64,000 bases of DNA from the NCBI RefSeq assembly GCF_004365705.1, contig NZ_SOBN01000001.1, positions 1,178,001 through 1,242,000 of the forward strand, in the 5' to 3' direction. Origin of the DNA: Streptomyces sp. 846.5 (GTDB lineage: Bacteria; Actinomycetota; Actinomycetes; Streptomycetales; Streptomycetaceae). Under the pieces are notes generated by a model. That model saw only the letters and a list, made by a program, of their open reading frames with translations, was not told the DNA's origin and searched no databases. The position numbers and the translations under genes were made by a program. Positions 49,804-59,546 of this stretch are shown piece after piece. Numbering within the stretch: the stretch's first letter is position 1; each line of letters begins with the position of its first letter.

Positions 49804-50985
49804 TCAGTCCCGCGCCAGCCCCAGCCGGGCCCGCCAGCCGCCGCCCGGGTCCTCGCTGACCATGGCGGCCGCTCCGGTGGTGACCGTCTCGTAGACGGAG
49901 AGGATGTCGGCCCCGACAGTCTCCCAGTCGAAGCGGCGCACATGCCGGGAGCCGGCCTCGCGCAGCTCGGCCAGCCGCTCCGGGTCGCCCAGCAGCCGGA
50001 TCGCCGCGTCGGCGAGCGCCTCGGCGTTCTCCACCGGGAACAGCTCTCCGGCCGCGCCGCCGTCGAGCACCTGGCGGAACGCGTCCAGGTCGCTGGCCAG
50101 CACCGGAGCGCTCGCGGACATGGCCTCGACCAGGATGATGCCGAAGCTCTCGCCGCCGGTGTTGGGCGCGACGTAGAGGTCGACGCTGCGCAGCAGCGCG
50201 GCCTTCTCCTCGTCGCTGACCATGCCGAGGAACTCGATCCTGGCCCGGACCTCCGCCGGGAGCCCCTTGACCGCCTCCTCCTCGTCGCCCCGGCCGGCCA
50301 CCAGCAGCCGCACCCCGGGGCGGGCCGCGATGATCCGCGGCAGCGCCTCCAGCAGCGTCGGCAGGCCCTTGCGGGGCTCGTTGATCCGGCCGACGAAGCC
50401 GATGGTGCCGCCGTCGGGGACGTCCGCGCCGCTCCACTCCGGCCGGGGCTCGGCGCGGGCGAAGAAGCCGACGTCGACGCCGTTGGGGATGACCACGGCG
50501 TCCCCGCCGAAGTGCTCGACCAGGGTGCGCCGGGCGTACTCGCTGACCGCGATCCGGGCGCTGATCTTCTCCAGCGCGGGCTGCATGATCGGCTCGGCGG
50601 CGACCATGGCCCGGGAGCGCGGGTTGGAGGTGTGGAAGGTCGCCACGATCGGGCCGCTGGCGGCCCAGCAGGTCAAAAGCGACAGGCTCGGGGTGACCGG
50701 CTCATGGATGTGCAGCACGTCGAAGGAGCCGTCGTGCAGCCAGCGGCGCACCCGCGCGGCGGAGAGGAACCCGAAGGTCAGCCGGGCCACCGAGCCGTTG
50801 TAGGGCACCGGGACGGCGCGTCCGGCCGGCACCACGTACGGCGGCACCGGGGTGTCGTCGTCGGCCGGGGCCAGCACCGAGACCTCGTGGCCCAGCCGGA
50901 TCAGGTGCTCGGCCAGGTCCCTGACATGGAACTGCACCCCGCCGGGGACGTCCCAGGCGTAGGGGCAGACGATTCCGATCCTCAC
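49804..50985 (-). CDS. pimA: Phosphatidyl-myo-inositol mannosyltransferase PimA (GT4)
   Basis: This 393-aa glycosyltransferase adds the first mannose to phosphatidylinositol using GDP-mannose at the inner membrane face. Marks are [50 protein letters not shown] and the GT4 EX7E signature in [14 protein letters not shown]. The GTG start overlaps the acyltransferase stop (GTGA). With the two genes upstream it forms the PIM pathway operon, as in mycobacteria. Confidence 0.93.
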   Translation of the reverse strand: MRIGIVCPYAWDVPGGVQFHVRDLAEHLIRLGHEVSVLAPADDDTPVPPYVVPAGRAVPVPYNGSVARLTFGFLSAARVRRWLHDGSFDVLHIHEPVTPSLSLLTCWAASGPIVATFHTSNPRSRAMVAAEPIMQPALEKISARIAVSEYARRTLVEHFGGDAVVIPNGVDVGFFARAEPRPEWSGADVPDGGTIGFVGRINEPRKGLPTLLEALPRIIAARPGVRLLVAGRGDEEEAVKGLPAEVRARIEFLGMVSDEEKAALLRSVDLYVAPNTGGESFGIILVEAMSASAPVLASDLDAFRQVLDGGAAGELFPVENAEALADAAIRLLGDPERLAELREAGSRHVRRFDWETVGADILSVYETVTTGAAAMVSEDPGGGWRARLGLARD

Positions 50986-51926
50986 CGGGAAGCCTCCGCC
51001 GTCGGCTGCTCGACCGCGGCGGGAGCCCGGTCGGGGTCGAGGTCCGCCAGCCAGAAGCGCTGCAGCATGTGCCAGTCCTGCGGGTGCTCGCGCACGCCCT
51101 CGGACCAGACGTCGGCGAGCGCCTGCGTCATCGCCGCGGCCTTCTCCCGCTTGCCGCCGGTCTCCGGGACCGGGACCTCCTCGTGCACCCGGCCCTTCAT
51201 CACCGGGGTGCCGTCGTACCAGAGCGTCACCGGCAGCAGCGCGGCCCCGGTCTGCGCCGCCAGTACGGCGGGGCCGGCCGGCATCCGCGCCGCCTCGCCC
51301 ATGAAGCTGACGTCGACGCCGGAGGCGGACAGGTCCCGGTCGCCGACCAGGCACACCAGACCGCCCGCGCGCAGCCGCTTCGCCAGCGTGGCCAGGGTGT
51401 TGGCGCCGCCGGTCAGCGGCAGCACCTCCATCCCCAGGCCCTCGCGGTAGGCCACGAAGCGGTCGAACAGCTTCTCCGGCTTCAGCCGCTCGGCCACCGT
51501 GCTGAACGGATAGCCGCGCACCACCACCCAGGCCCCGGCCAGATCCCAGTTGCCCATGTGCGGCAGCGCCAGCACCGCCCCGCGGCCGGACGCCATGGCG
51601 TCGTCGAGGCGCTCGATGAACTCGGGCTCGAACGAGGCGGCGATCCGCTCCCTGCTCCACACCGGCATTCGGAACGACTCGCACCAGTAGCGCAGGTAGG
51701 TGCGCATCCCGGCCCGGCCCAGCTCGGCGATCTCGGCCTCGGACGCCTCCGGCCGGACCCGGCGCAGATTGGACTCCAGCCGCAGCACGCCCTTGCCGCG
51801 ACGCTTCCAGGCGAGGTCCGCGATCCGCCGGAACAGCCCGTTGGCCACCGACTCGGGCAGCCGCTTCACCGCCCCCCAGCCCGCCGCGTAGGCCCCATAC
51901 GTCAACTGGTCACCGAGTCCGCTCAC
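50982..51926 (-). CDS. Phosphatidylinositol mannoside acyltransferase (PatA, LpxL/HtrB family)
   Basis: This 314-aa membrane-associated enzyme acylates the mannose of PIM. It has the HX4D catalytic motif in LPHMGNWDLAG and the PAGPAVLAAQTGAALLPV block. The GTG start overlaps the pgsA stop (GTGA) and its own stop overlaps pimA. The role is assigned from family and operon. Confidence 0.9.
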   Translation of the reverse strand: MSGLGDQLTYGAYAAGWGAVKRLPESVANGLFRRIADLAWKRRGKGVLRLESNLRRVRPEASEAEIAELGRAGMRTYLRYWCESFRMPVWSRERIAASFEPEFIERLDDAMASGRGAVLALPHMGNWDLAGAWVVVRGYPFSTVAERLKPEKLFDRFVAYREGLGMEVLPLTGGANTLATLAKRLRAGGLVCLVGDRDLSASGVDVSFMGEAARMPAGPAVLAAQTGAALLPVTLWYDGTPVMKGRVHEEVPVPETGGKREKAAAMTQALADVWSEGVREHPQDWHMLQRFWLADLDPDRAPAAVEQPTAEASR

Positions 51927-52573
51927 AGCTGCCCTCCCCCGGCCGCGATCGCCTCGGCGGCCTCGCGGCGCACCGTCAGGATCCGCTGCAGTGCGGTGAT
52001 CAGACTACCCACCGCGATCAGCCACAGCGCGATCGGCAGCAGCCAGTCGATGTAGGGCACGCCGAAGCCGTGCAGCCCCGCCAGCCCGGCCGCGACCAGG
52101 GTCACCACCAGCCGCTCGGCCCGCTCGACCAGGCCCGAGACGTCGCACTTCAGGCCCAGGCTCTCGGCCCGCGCCTTGGTGTACGACACCACCTGGCCGC
52201 TGGCCAGGCAGAACAGCGCCACCGCGCAGAGCACCAGATTGTCGCCGCTCCCGGCGTACCACATCGCGATGCCGCCGAAGACCGCCGAATCCGCGACCCG
52301 GTCCAAGGTGGAATCCAGGAACGCGCCCCATACGCTGGAGGTACCGGACTGGCGGGCCATGGTGCCGTCGACCAGGTCGGAGAAGACAAAGGCGGTGATC
52401 ACGACGGTGCCCCAGAAGAAACTGCCCTGGGGGAAGAACACCAGCGCACCGGCGACCACCCCGGCCGTCCCCACCAGGGTGACCATGTCCGGGCTGACAC
52501 CGATGCGCAGCAGGTACGCCGCGAAGGGGGTGAGCACCCGCGTGAAGAAAGCTCGCGCGTATTTGTTGAGCAT
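51923..52573 (-). CDS. pgsA: Phosphatidylinositol phosphate synthase (CDP-alcohol phosphotransferase)
   Basis: This 216-aa membrane protein has the complete CDP-alcohol phosphotransferase signature D-x2-DG-x2-AR-x8-G-x3-D-x3-D in DLVDGTMARQSGTSSVWG and the following LDSTLD. In actinobacteria this member joins CDP-diacylglycerol to inositol phosphate to make phosphatidylinositol phosphate, the precursor of PIM. The ATG at 52573 (MLNKYARAFF) is chosen; the frame to 52690 has Arg/Pro-rich sequence and no ribosome site. Confidence 0.92.
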   Translation of the reverse strand: MLNKYARAFFTRVLTPFAAYLLRIGVSPDMVTLVGTAGVVAGALVFFPQGSFFWGTVVITAFVFSDLVDGTMARQSGTSSVWGAFLDSTLDRVADSAVFGGIAMWYAGSGDNLVLCAVALFCLASGQVVSYTKARAESLGLKCDVSGLVERAERLVVTLVAAGLAGLHGFGVPYIDWLLPIALWLIAVGSLITALQRILTVRREAAEAIAAGGGQL

Positions 52574-52876
52574 GGGCCTTCCGACCGCTCCGATCTGGCT
52601 CTGTTCCGGCTCTGGTCCGGCCGTGGTCCGACCGGGAACCGGCCGTCCCGGGGCGACGCTCTCACGGCGGCCACCGGCGGGCGGGCCCATGCTATCCGGG
52701 CGCGGTCCGCGCGCCGGGCGCGGGCACGCCGCCCGTGCGGGAGCTATGGACCTCGGCCGGTTGCGGTGCCAAGCTCACCATCACCGCGGGTGACCTCAAG
52801 TCAACGCAACGCGATCTTCGCGGCAGGAACGCGGTCTCCGCGGCAAAGACGCAGCCTCCAGCGATAGGAGAGGACG
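52574..52876. other. Divergent intergenic region between pgsA and the EF-G paralogue
   Basis: These 303 bases hold the two divergent promoters. GGAGAGGACG precedes the EF-G start. A near repeat GCGGCA...ACGC occurs twice (about 52819-52853). I see no RNA gene, terminator or small protein gene here. Confidence 0.5.
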
Positions 52877-55087
52877 ATGGGTGACAGGACGACAGCGGCA
52901 TCGGGAGGCCCCGGCAGGGGTCCGGCGGCCGACCAGTACCAGCGCAGCCGGCCGGATCTGATCCGCAACGTCGTGCTGGTCGGCCACAGTGGCGCAGGCA
53001 AGACCACCCTCACGGAGACCCTCGCGCTCGCCACCGGCGCGCTGACCCGGGCCGGACGCGTCCAGGACGGCACCACCGTCTCCGACTACGACGAGATCGA
53101 GCACCGCCAGCAGCGCTCGGTCCAGCTCTCCCTGGTCCCGCTGGTCCACGCCGGCGTGCGGATCAACCTGCTGGACACCCCCGGCTACGCCGACTTCGTG
53201 GGCGAGCTGCGCGCCGGGCTGCGCGCCGCCGACGCCGCCCTGTTCGTCGTCCCCGCCACCGACGGCATCGACGGCGCCACCAGGATGCTCTGGGAGGAGT
53301 GCGCCGCCGTCGCCATGCCCCGCGCCCTGGTCGTCACCAAACTGGACGCCCCGCAGGCCGACTTCAACGCCACCGTCGAGCTCTGCCGGGAGGCCTTCGG
53401 CGGGGACAACCCGGAAGCCGTGCTGCCGCTCTACCTGCCGCTGAACCGCGGCCCGGCCGGCCCCGACGGCACCCCCAGGATCTCCGGACTGCTCGGCCTG
53501 CTCAGCGGCAACTGCTTCGACTACGGCAGCGGACAGCGCACCGAGCACACCCCCGACCAGGCCCTGGGCGAGGCCGCCGCCGAGGCCAGGGACCGGCTGA
53601 TCGAGGCCGTCATCGCCGAGAGCGAGGACGAGGCCCTGATGGACCGCTACCTCTCCGGCGAGACCATCGACACCAAGACCCTCATCGACGACCTGGAGCG
53701 CGCCGTCGCCCGGGGCGCCTTCCACCCGGTGCTGGCCTCCGCCCCGCCCGCCGACGGCTCCAAGGCCGGCCTGGGCAGCGCCGAGCTGCTGGAACTCATC
53801 AGCTCCGCCTTCCCCTCCCCCGCCGAGCACCTGCCGCCGGCGGCCACCACCCCCGACGGCCGCCCCCGCCCGGCGCTGGCCTGCGACCCCGAAGGACCGC
53901 TGGCCGCCGAGGTGGTGAAGACCAGCGGCGACCCCTACGTCGGCAGGCTCAGCCTGGTCCGGGTCTTCTCCGGCACGCTGCGCCCCGACCAGCCGGTGCA
54001 CGTCTCCGGACACGGCATGGCCGACCGGGGCACCGACGACCACGACGCCGACGAGCGGATCGGCGCGCTCTCCTCGCCCTTCGGCCGCACCCAGCGCGGC
54101 GTCGACCAGGCCGTCGCCGGGGACATCGTCTGCATCGCCAAACTGGCCTCGGCGCAGACCGGCGACACCCTGTCCGCACCCGCCGACCCGCTGCTGGTCG
54201 CCCCCTGGGCGATGCCCGACCCGCTGCTGCCGGTGGCCGTCGAGGCGCACAGCAAGGCCGACGAGGACAAGCTCTCGCAGAGCCTGGGCCGGATCACCGC
54301 CGAGGACCCCACCCTGCGGCTCGAACAGAACCCGGACACCCACCAGCTGGTGCTGTGGTGCCTCGGCGAGGCCCACGCCGACCTGCTGCTGGAGCGGCTG
54401 CGCAGCCGCCACGGCGTCCAGGTCGACCCCGTCCCCTACACCGTCCCGCTGCGGGAGACCTTCGCCGGGGCCGGCCACGGGCGCGGACGGCACGTCAAGC
54501 AGTCCGGCGGCCACGGCCAGTTCGCCATCTGCGAGATCGACGTGGAACCGCTGCCGCCGGGCAGCGGCTTCGAGTTCGTCGACCGGGTCGTCGGCGGCGC
54601 CGTGCCCCGGCAGTTCATCCCCTCCGTCGAGAAGGGCGTCCGGGCCCAACTGCTGCGCGGGGTCAGCGCCGGGTACCCGGTCGTGGACGTCAGGGTCACC
54701 CTGGTCGACGGCAAGGCCCACTCGGTGGACTCCTCCGACGCCGCGTTCCAGACCGCCGGAGCACTGGCCCTGCGCGAGGCCGCCGGCACCGCCGGCGTGC
54801 GGCTGCTGGAACCCGTGACCGAGGTCCGGGTGCTGGTGCCGGACGAGTACGTGGGCGCGGTGCTCAGCGACCTCTCCGGCCGCCGGGGCCGGGTCCAGGG
54901 CACCGAGCCGGTGGGCACCGGACGAACCCTGGTGCGGGCCGAGGTACCGGAGTTGGAGATCGTCCGCTACGCCGTGGACCTGCGCTCGCTCTCCCACGGC
55001 GCGGGCGACTTCACCCGCGCCTACGTCCGCCACGAGGCCATGCCGGAGGGGGTGGCGGCCAAGGCCCTGGCTGATACGCACGGGTGA
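52877..55087 (+). CDS. Elongation factor G-like protein (EF-G2 type)
   Basis: This 736-aa translational GTPase paralogue has P-loop VGHSGAGKTTLTE, switch II LLDTPGYADFVGELR, and the guanine motif TKLD (instead of NKxD) in RALVVTKLDAPQ. Domains II, IV (SGGHGQFAICEIDVEPLP, PRQFIPSVEKGVRAQL) and V follow. This fits the EF-G2 family of actinobacteria, whose function is not settled. The main fusA lies elsewhere. The ATG has a strong ribosome site; the gene is monocistronic by appearance. Confidence 0.92.
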   Translation: MGDRTTAASGGPGRGPAADQYQRSRPDLIRNVVLVGHSGAGKTTLTETLALATGALTRAGRVQDGTTVSDYDEIEHRQQRSVQLSLVPLVHAGVRINLLDTPGYADFVGELRAGLRAADAALFVVPATDGIDGATRMLWEECAAVAMPRALVVTKLDAPQADFNATVELCREAFGGDNPEAVLPLYLPLNRGPAGPDGTPRISGLLGLLSGNCFDYGSGQRTEHTPDQALGEAAAEARDRLIEAVIAESEDEALMDRYLSGETIDTKTLIDDLERAVARGAFHPVLASAPPADGSKAGLGSAELLELISSAFPSPAEHLPPAATTPDGRPRPALACDPEGPLAAEVVKTSGDPYVGRLSLVRVFSGTLRPDQPVHVSGHGMADRGTDDHDADERIGALSSPFGRTQRGVDQAVAGDIVCIAKLASAQTGDTLSAPADPLLVAPWAMPDPLLPVAVEAHSKADEDKLSQSLGRITAEDPTLRLEQNPDTHQLVLWCLGEAHADLLLERLRSRHGVQVDPVPYTVPLRETFAGAGHGRGRHVKQSGGHGQFAICEIDVEPLPPGSGFEFVDRVVGGAVPRQFIPSVEKGVRAQLLRGVSAGYPVVDVRVTLVDGKAHSVDSSDAAFQTAGALALREAAGTAGVRLLEPVTEVRVLVPDEYVGAVLSDLSGRRGRVQGTEPVGTGRTLVRAEVPELEIVRYAVDLRSLSHGAGDFTRAYVRHEAMPEGVAAKALADTHG

Positions 55088-55227
55088 GCGCGGGAGTGAT
55101 CCGCAATGGGCTGACGGGCGATGATCGACGGCGATACCCTGGCAGCCAGGCCTTCTGACGTCGGTTCAGCGGATGATCAGCCAGGCTTGGGGAACACTGT
55201 GTATACGGCTGTCGGGAGGGGACCACA

Positions 55228-56841
55228 GTGCCGGATGTCCCGCGCGAATCGCTCAACTTCGCAGCCACCGAGTCACTCGCCTCCCTCGCGTACCGGGACG
55301 GCCCGCTGACCGACCTGACCGGGAACGTGGACAGCGTCAGTCACAAGGAGGGACGGCACGGACTCTTCGTCCCCACCATCGGCGAGGCGTTCTGCCGCGC
55401 GGTGATCAAGCGCGTCATCCCGGAGAAGCGCAAACCCCTGGTTCCCTCCTACGGCGCCGACCCGCGGCGGGTGGTCGAGCACTGCCTGGAGGCGGAGAAG
55501 ATCCGCGACGAACGCGACCGCAAGCTCACCGCGGTCGCGGTCGTGGCCGGCCTGCTCTTCCTCCCGGGCACGCTGATCTGGCTGGCCGCCTTCAAGATCC
55601 GCGACATCAGTCCCCCCGCACGACGCCCCCTCTACGGTGGCGCCGCCCTCACCGTGGCCGCGCTGCTCGCCGTCCTGCTGGTGTTCCGGCCGTTCGCCGC
55701 CGGCTGGGTCGGGCTCTATGTGCGCGTCATGATGCTGGCCCCGGTGCTGGGTTGGTTCGTCGCGTACCGGATCTGCCTACGCACCGCTGAGCAGCTGCGG
55801 CTGCGCTGGAACGAGGTGCTGGACGGCAGCGGCCTGGGCCCGGTCATCCCGGGGATCGTGCCGATGGGCCCGCAGGACACCAAGGCCGAGCAGCTCAAGA
55901 AGGCGCTGGAAACCCTGGAGATGGAGCAGGAGACCAACGTCCTGCAGTACGCCGGGACCAAGGGCATACTCGGGCTGGGCAAGCGCTGGGGCTCCTGGCA
56001 CCTGGCCGAGCAGATCGACCCGGCCGAGGGCATCACCGACATCCGCACCTTCCACCCCTGGGACGTGCTGCGGCGGATAGAGGACCGGCTCAGGGAGATG
56101 TCCAGGTCGACCATGCCGGCCGAGAACGGCATCCCGGACATGCGGGTCACCCACTGGATGGTCATGTCGATACCCGAGGGCGCCGACGAGATCAGCCGCC
56201 CCACCGGGGCGGACATGGACGGCTACCGCTACCGCAACTCGGCCATGACCAACCTGGCCAACAAGCAGCAGTTCGGCCGCGGGCCCCGGCACTACCTGGG
56301 CGTCCAGTTCGTGCTCTGGGGCGGCCAGTTGGTGGTGACCCTGCTGGTCACGGTCACCCTGCTGCACCACACTCTGCGGGTCGAGGTCACCGGCCACGCC
56401 CTGGGCCCGATGGCGCCGATGTTCAACAAGAAAGCCTCACGGGCCGAGATCCAGGTGCCCAGGCCCGGCAGGCCCTGGGAGGAGCGCACCAAGCAGTTGC
56501 CGATAGTCGCCGCCGACGAGGTCGTACGGCTCACGCTGCGCGCCCCGTTCACCTGGACGTGGGGTGAGCCCATCCTCGACTGGCTCGGCGGCACCCTCAA
56601 GCTCCCCGAGCCCTTCGGCCTGCGGCACGCCTGGGCGGTCCCGCCCTGGAAGGACCGGTTCATGGCCGACGACGCCCTCCGCGTCGCCACACCGGTGCTG
56701 CGCACCGTGCACAAGGCGACGCTGGAGTTCCTGGAGGAGCACGACGTCGAGGTCGACCGCTTCAAGACCCGCTCCGGCCTGCTGGGGGCCGAGGTCCAGG
56801 GCATGCGCGCCTCCAAGGCCGACGTCTACGACGCCGACTGA
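55228..56841 (+). CDS. Large conserved membrane protein, unknown function
   Basis: This 537-aa protein starts with GTG after GGGAGGGG. It has hydrophobic segments at about 107-128, 135-155, 162-182 and 355-378, and long hydrophilic parts including IRTFHPWDVLRRIEDRL and WMVMSIPEGADEISRP. No known domain is recognised. It follows the EF-G paralogue and converges on the HIT gene with only 19 bases between. The equivalent gene is found at this place in streptomycetes, as I recall. Confidence 0.8.
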   Translation: MPDVPRESLNFAATESLASLAYRDGPLTDLTGNVDSVSHKEGRHGLFVPTIGEAFCRAVIKRVIPEKRKPLVPSYGADPRRVVEHCLEAEKIRDERDRKLTAVAVVAGLLFLPGTLIWLAAFKIRDISPPARRPLYGGAALTVAALLAVLLVFRPFAAGWVGLYVRVMMLAPVLGWFVAYRICLRTAEQLRLRWNEVLDGSGLGPVIPGIVPMGPQDTKAEQLKKALETLEMEQETNVLQYAGTKGILGLGKRWGSWHLAEQIDPAEGITDIRTFHPWDVLRRIEDRLREMSRSTMPAENGIPDMRVTHWMVMSIPEGADEISRPTGADMDGYRYRNSAMTNLANKQQFGRGPRHYLGVQFVLWGGQLVVTLLVTVTLLHHTLRVEVTGHALGPMAPMFNKKASRAEIQVPRPGRPWEERTKQLPIVAADEVVRLTLRAPFTWTWGEPILDWLGGTLKLPEPFGLRHAWAVPPWKDRFMADDALRVATPVLRTVHKATLEFLEEHDVEVDRFKTRSGLLGAEVQGMRASKADVYDAD

Positions 56842-56860
56842 CCCAGCTGGGCTGCCGGGT

Positions 56861-57409
56861 TCAGGCCTCCGGCCAGGCGTCGGCGAGCATCTTCCGGGTC
56901 TCCGCGAGGAGCTGCGGCAGCACCCGGGTCTGGCCGATGACCGGCATGAAGTTGGTGTCCCCGCCCCAGCGGGGCACCACATGCTGGTGCAGGTGCGCGG
57001 CGATGCCGGCGCCCGCGACCGAGCCCTGGTTCATCCCGAGGTTGAAGCCCTGCGCACCCGAGACGGCCCGCAGCGCGGTCATCGCCTGCTTGGTGAGCGC
57101 GGCGACGTCGGCGGTCTCCTCCGGGGTGAGGTCGGTGTAGTCGGCGACGTGCCGGTACGGGACGGCCATCAGGTGCCCGGAGTTGTACGGGTACAGGTTC
57201 AGCACCGCGTAGGCGTGGTCCAGCCGACGGAGGATCAGGCCGTCCTCGTCCGACATCGCCGGGATCGCGCAGAAGGGGCAGCCGTCGGTGGGCTCGGGGC
57301 CGGTCGGCTTGTTCTCACCCTTGATGTAGGCCATCCGGTGAGGGGTCCACAGGCGGCCGAAAGCGTCCGGCTCGCCCGCCCCGTTCTGCTGCTCCGGCTC
57401 CGTCGTCAT
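56861..57409 (-). CDS. HIT domain nucleotide hydrolase/phosphorylase
   Basis: This 182-aa protein has the histidine-triad motif HLHQHVVPRW and the upstream CPFCAIPAM (zinc-binding Cys pair) as in the Ap4A phosphorylase-like HIT group, with LILRRLDHAYAVLNLYPYNSG matching. The ATG at 57409 is chosen; an earlier ATG four codons upstream is possible. The same gene follows thrS in mycobacteria and streptomycetes. Substrate is likely a dinucleoside polyphosphate or similar, by family. Confidence 0.92.
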   Translation of the reverse strand: MTTEPEQQNGAGEPDAFGRLWTPHRMAYIKGENKPTGPEPTDGCPFCAIPAMSDEDGLILRRLDHAYAVLNLYPYNSGHLMAVPYRHVADYTDLTPEETADVAALTKQAMTALRAVSGAQGFNLGMNQGSVAGAGIAAHLHQHVVPRWGGDTNFMPVIGQTRVLPQLLAETRKMLADAWPEA

Positions 57410-57440
57410 GGAGATCAGCATAGGCGCTGAGGCGCGGGCT

Positions 57441-57476
57441 CCGAGGGGCGGGCTCAGGACCGAGCACGCCCCTCGG
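57441..57476 (-). terminator. Hairpin between thrS and the HIT gene
   Basis: CCGAGGGGCGGGCTC (57441-57455) pairs with GAGCACGCCCCTCGG (57462-57476) with one mismatch. It lies nine bases beyond the thrS stop and may end most thrS transcripts before the HIT gene. Confidence 0.75.
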
Positions 57477-57485
57477 CGCGTTGCG

Positions 57486-59459
57486 TCACACCTGGATCCG
57501 ACGCTCCACCGCGTCGACGATCTCGGCCAGCGCCTCGGCGCGCGGGATGCCGTTCTTCTGCTCTCCGTTGCGGTAGCGGAAGGAGACCGTGCCGGCGGCC
57601 ATGTCGTCGTCGCCGACGATCACCATGAACGGGACCTTCAGCTTCTGCTGGTTCCTGATCTTCTTCTGCATCCGGTCGCTGGAGGCGTCCACCTCCACCC
57701 GCAGCCCCTTGGCCTTCGCCTCGGCGGCGAACTCCCTGAGGTAGTCGACATGGGCGTCGCCGATCGGGATGCCGACGGCCTGGACCGGGGAGAGCCACGG
57801 CGGCATCGCGCCGGCGTAGTGCTCCAGCAGCACCGCGAAGAACCGCTCGATCGAACCGAACAGCGCCCGGTGGATCATGACCGGCCGCTGGCGCGAGCCG
57901 TCCGCGGCCGTGTACTGCAGGTCGAAGCGCTCCGGGAGGTTGAAGTCGACCTGGATGGTGGACATCTGCCAGCTGCGGCCGATGGCGTCCTTCACCTGGA
58001 CGGAGATCTTGGGGCCGTAGAAGGCCGCGCCGCCCGGATCGGGGACCAGCGGGAGGCCCTGTTTCTCGGCGGCCGTGCGGAGGATCTCGGTCGCCTCCTC
58101 CCAGACCTCGTCCGAGCCGACGAACTTCTCCGGATCCTTGGTGGAGAGCTCCAGGAAGAAGTCGGTCAGACCGTAGTCGCGCAGCAGGTCCAGGACGAAG
58201 GTGAGCAGGTTGTCCAGCTCCTCGCCCATCTGCTCCTTGGTGCAGTAGATGTGCGCGTCGTCCTGGGTGAAGCCGCGGGAGCGGGTCAGGCCGTGCACCA
58301 CGCCGGACTTCTCGTAGCGGTAGACCGTGCCGAACTCAAACAACCTCAAAGGCAGTTCGCGGTAGGAGCGGCCGCGGGCGTCGAAGATCAGGTTGTGCAT
58401 CGGGCAGTTCATGGGCTTGAGGTAGTAGTCCACGCCCTCGTCGAGCTGCATGGGCGGGTACATACCGTCGGCGTACCAGTCCAGGTGGCCGGACTTCTCG
58501 AACAGCGCGCCCTTGGTGGCGTGCGGGGTGTAGACGAACTCGTAGTTCGCCTCCTCGTGCCGCTTGCGCGAGTAGTCCTCCATGGCCCGGCGCATCACGC
58601 CGCCGCGCGGGTGGAACACGGCGAGGCCCGAGCCGATCTCGTCCGGGTTGGAGAACAGGTCCAGCTCATGGCCCAGCTTGCGGTGGTCGCGCTTGGCGGC
58701 CTCCTCCAGGAAGTCCAGGTGCGCCTTGAGGTCGTCCTTGGTCGCCCAGGCGGTGCCGTAGATCCGCTGCAGCATGGGGTTCTTCTCGCTGCCGCGCCAG
58801 TACGCCGCCGCGTTGCGCATCAGCTTGAACGCCGGAATGCGGGTCGACGGCAGGTGCGGGCCGCGGCACAGGTCCTTCCAGCACAGCTCGCCGCTCTTGG
58901 GGTCCAGGTTGTCGTAGATGGTCAGCTCGCCGCCGCCCACCTCGACGTCGGAGCCGTCCTCGCTGCTGGCGCCGCCCTTGAGGCCGATCAGCTCCAGCTT
59001 GTAGGGCTCGTTGGCGAGTTCCTCGCGCGCCGCCTCGTCGGTGACCACCCGGCGGGAGAACTTCTGCCCCCGCTTGATGATCTCCTGCATCTTCTTCTCG
59101 ACGGCCTTGAGGTCCTCGGGGGTGAACGGCTTCTCGACGTCGAAGTCGTAGTAGAAGCCGTCCTTGACCGGCGGGCCGATGCCGAGCTTGGCCTCGGGGA
59201 AGATCTCCTGCACGGCCTGGGCCATGACGTGCGCGGTGGAGTGGCGCAGGATCGACAGGCCGTCCGGGCTGTCGATGGTGACCGGCTCGACCTCGTCGCC
59301 GTCGGCCAGCACCTGGGCCAGGTCGCGCAGCTCACCGCCGATGCGGGCGGCGATGACGGCGCGCTCGCCGGGGAACAGCTCCGCCGCCGTAGTGCCCGTC
59401 GTCACCACACGCTCTTCCCGATCGGGTTCGCGACTGATGACCACACGGACGTCCGACAC
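57486..59459 (-). CDS. thrS: Threonyl-tRNA synthetase
   Basis: This 657-aa class II synthetase has TGS, editing, catalytic ([22 protein letters not shown] with the zinc Cys, [14 protein letters not shown]) and anticodon domains. The GTG at 59459 is preferred because AGGAGA lies six bases before it and the protein then begins [11 protein letters not shown] like other streptomycete ThrRS; an in-frame ATG at 59510 is possible. A short patch of unusually AT-rich codons lies at about 58334-58354. No T-box leader is present in the short upstream gap. Confidence 0.97.
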   Translation of the reverse strand: MSDVRVVISREPDREERVVTTGTTAAELFPGERAVIAARIGGELRDLAQVLADGDEVEPVTIDSPDGLSILRHSTAHVMAQAVQEIFPEAKLGIGPPVKDGFYYDFDVEKPFTPEDLKAVEKKMQEIIKRGQKFSRRVVTDEAAREELANEPYKLELIGLKGGASSEDGSDVEVGGGELTIYDNLDPKSGELCWKDLCRGPHLPSTRIPAFKLMRNAAAYWRGSEKNPMLQRIYGTAWATKDDLKAHLDFLEEAAKRDHRKLGHELDLFSNPDEIGSGLAVFHPRGGVMRRAMEDYSRKRHEEANYEFVYTPHATKGALFEKSGHLDWYADGMYPPMQLDEGVDYYLKPMNCPMHNLIFDARGRSYRELPLRLFEFGTVYRYEKSGVVHGLTRSRGFTQDDAHIYCTKEQMGEELDNLLTFVLDLLRDYGLTDFFLELSTKDPEKFVGSDEVWEEATEILRTAAEKQGLPLVPDPGGAAFYGPKISVQVKDAIGRSWQMSTIQVDFNLPERFDLQYTAADGSRQRPVMIHRALFGSIERFFAVLLEHYAGAMPPWLSPVQAVGIPIGDAHVDYLREFAAEAKAKGLRVEVDASSDRMQKKIRNQQKLKVPFMVIVGDDDMAAGTVSFRYRNGEQKNGIPRAEALAEIVDAVERRIQV

Positions 59460-59546
59460 CGGACTCTCCTGACTCTCGGCATTCTCCTGAGCAGCAGGTG
59501 CTGCGGTCATGATGGTACCGAGAGCGGGGAGCGGCTCGCGCAGCCG

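Noticed and set aside
59460..59546. T-box leader before thrS
   Set aside because: The gap is too short and has no T-box sequence; actinobacterial T-boxes are mainly found before ileS.
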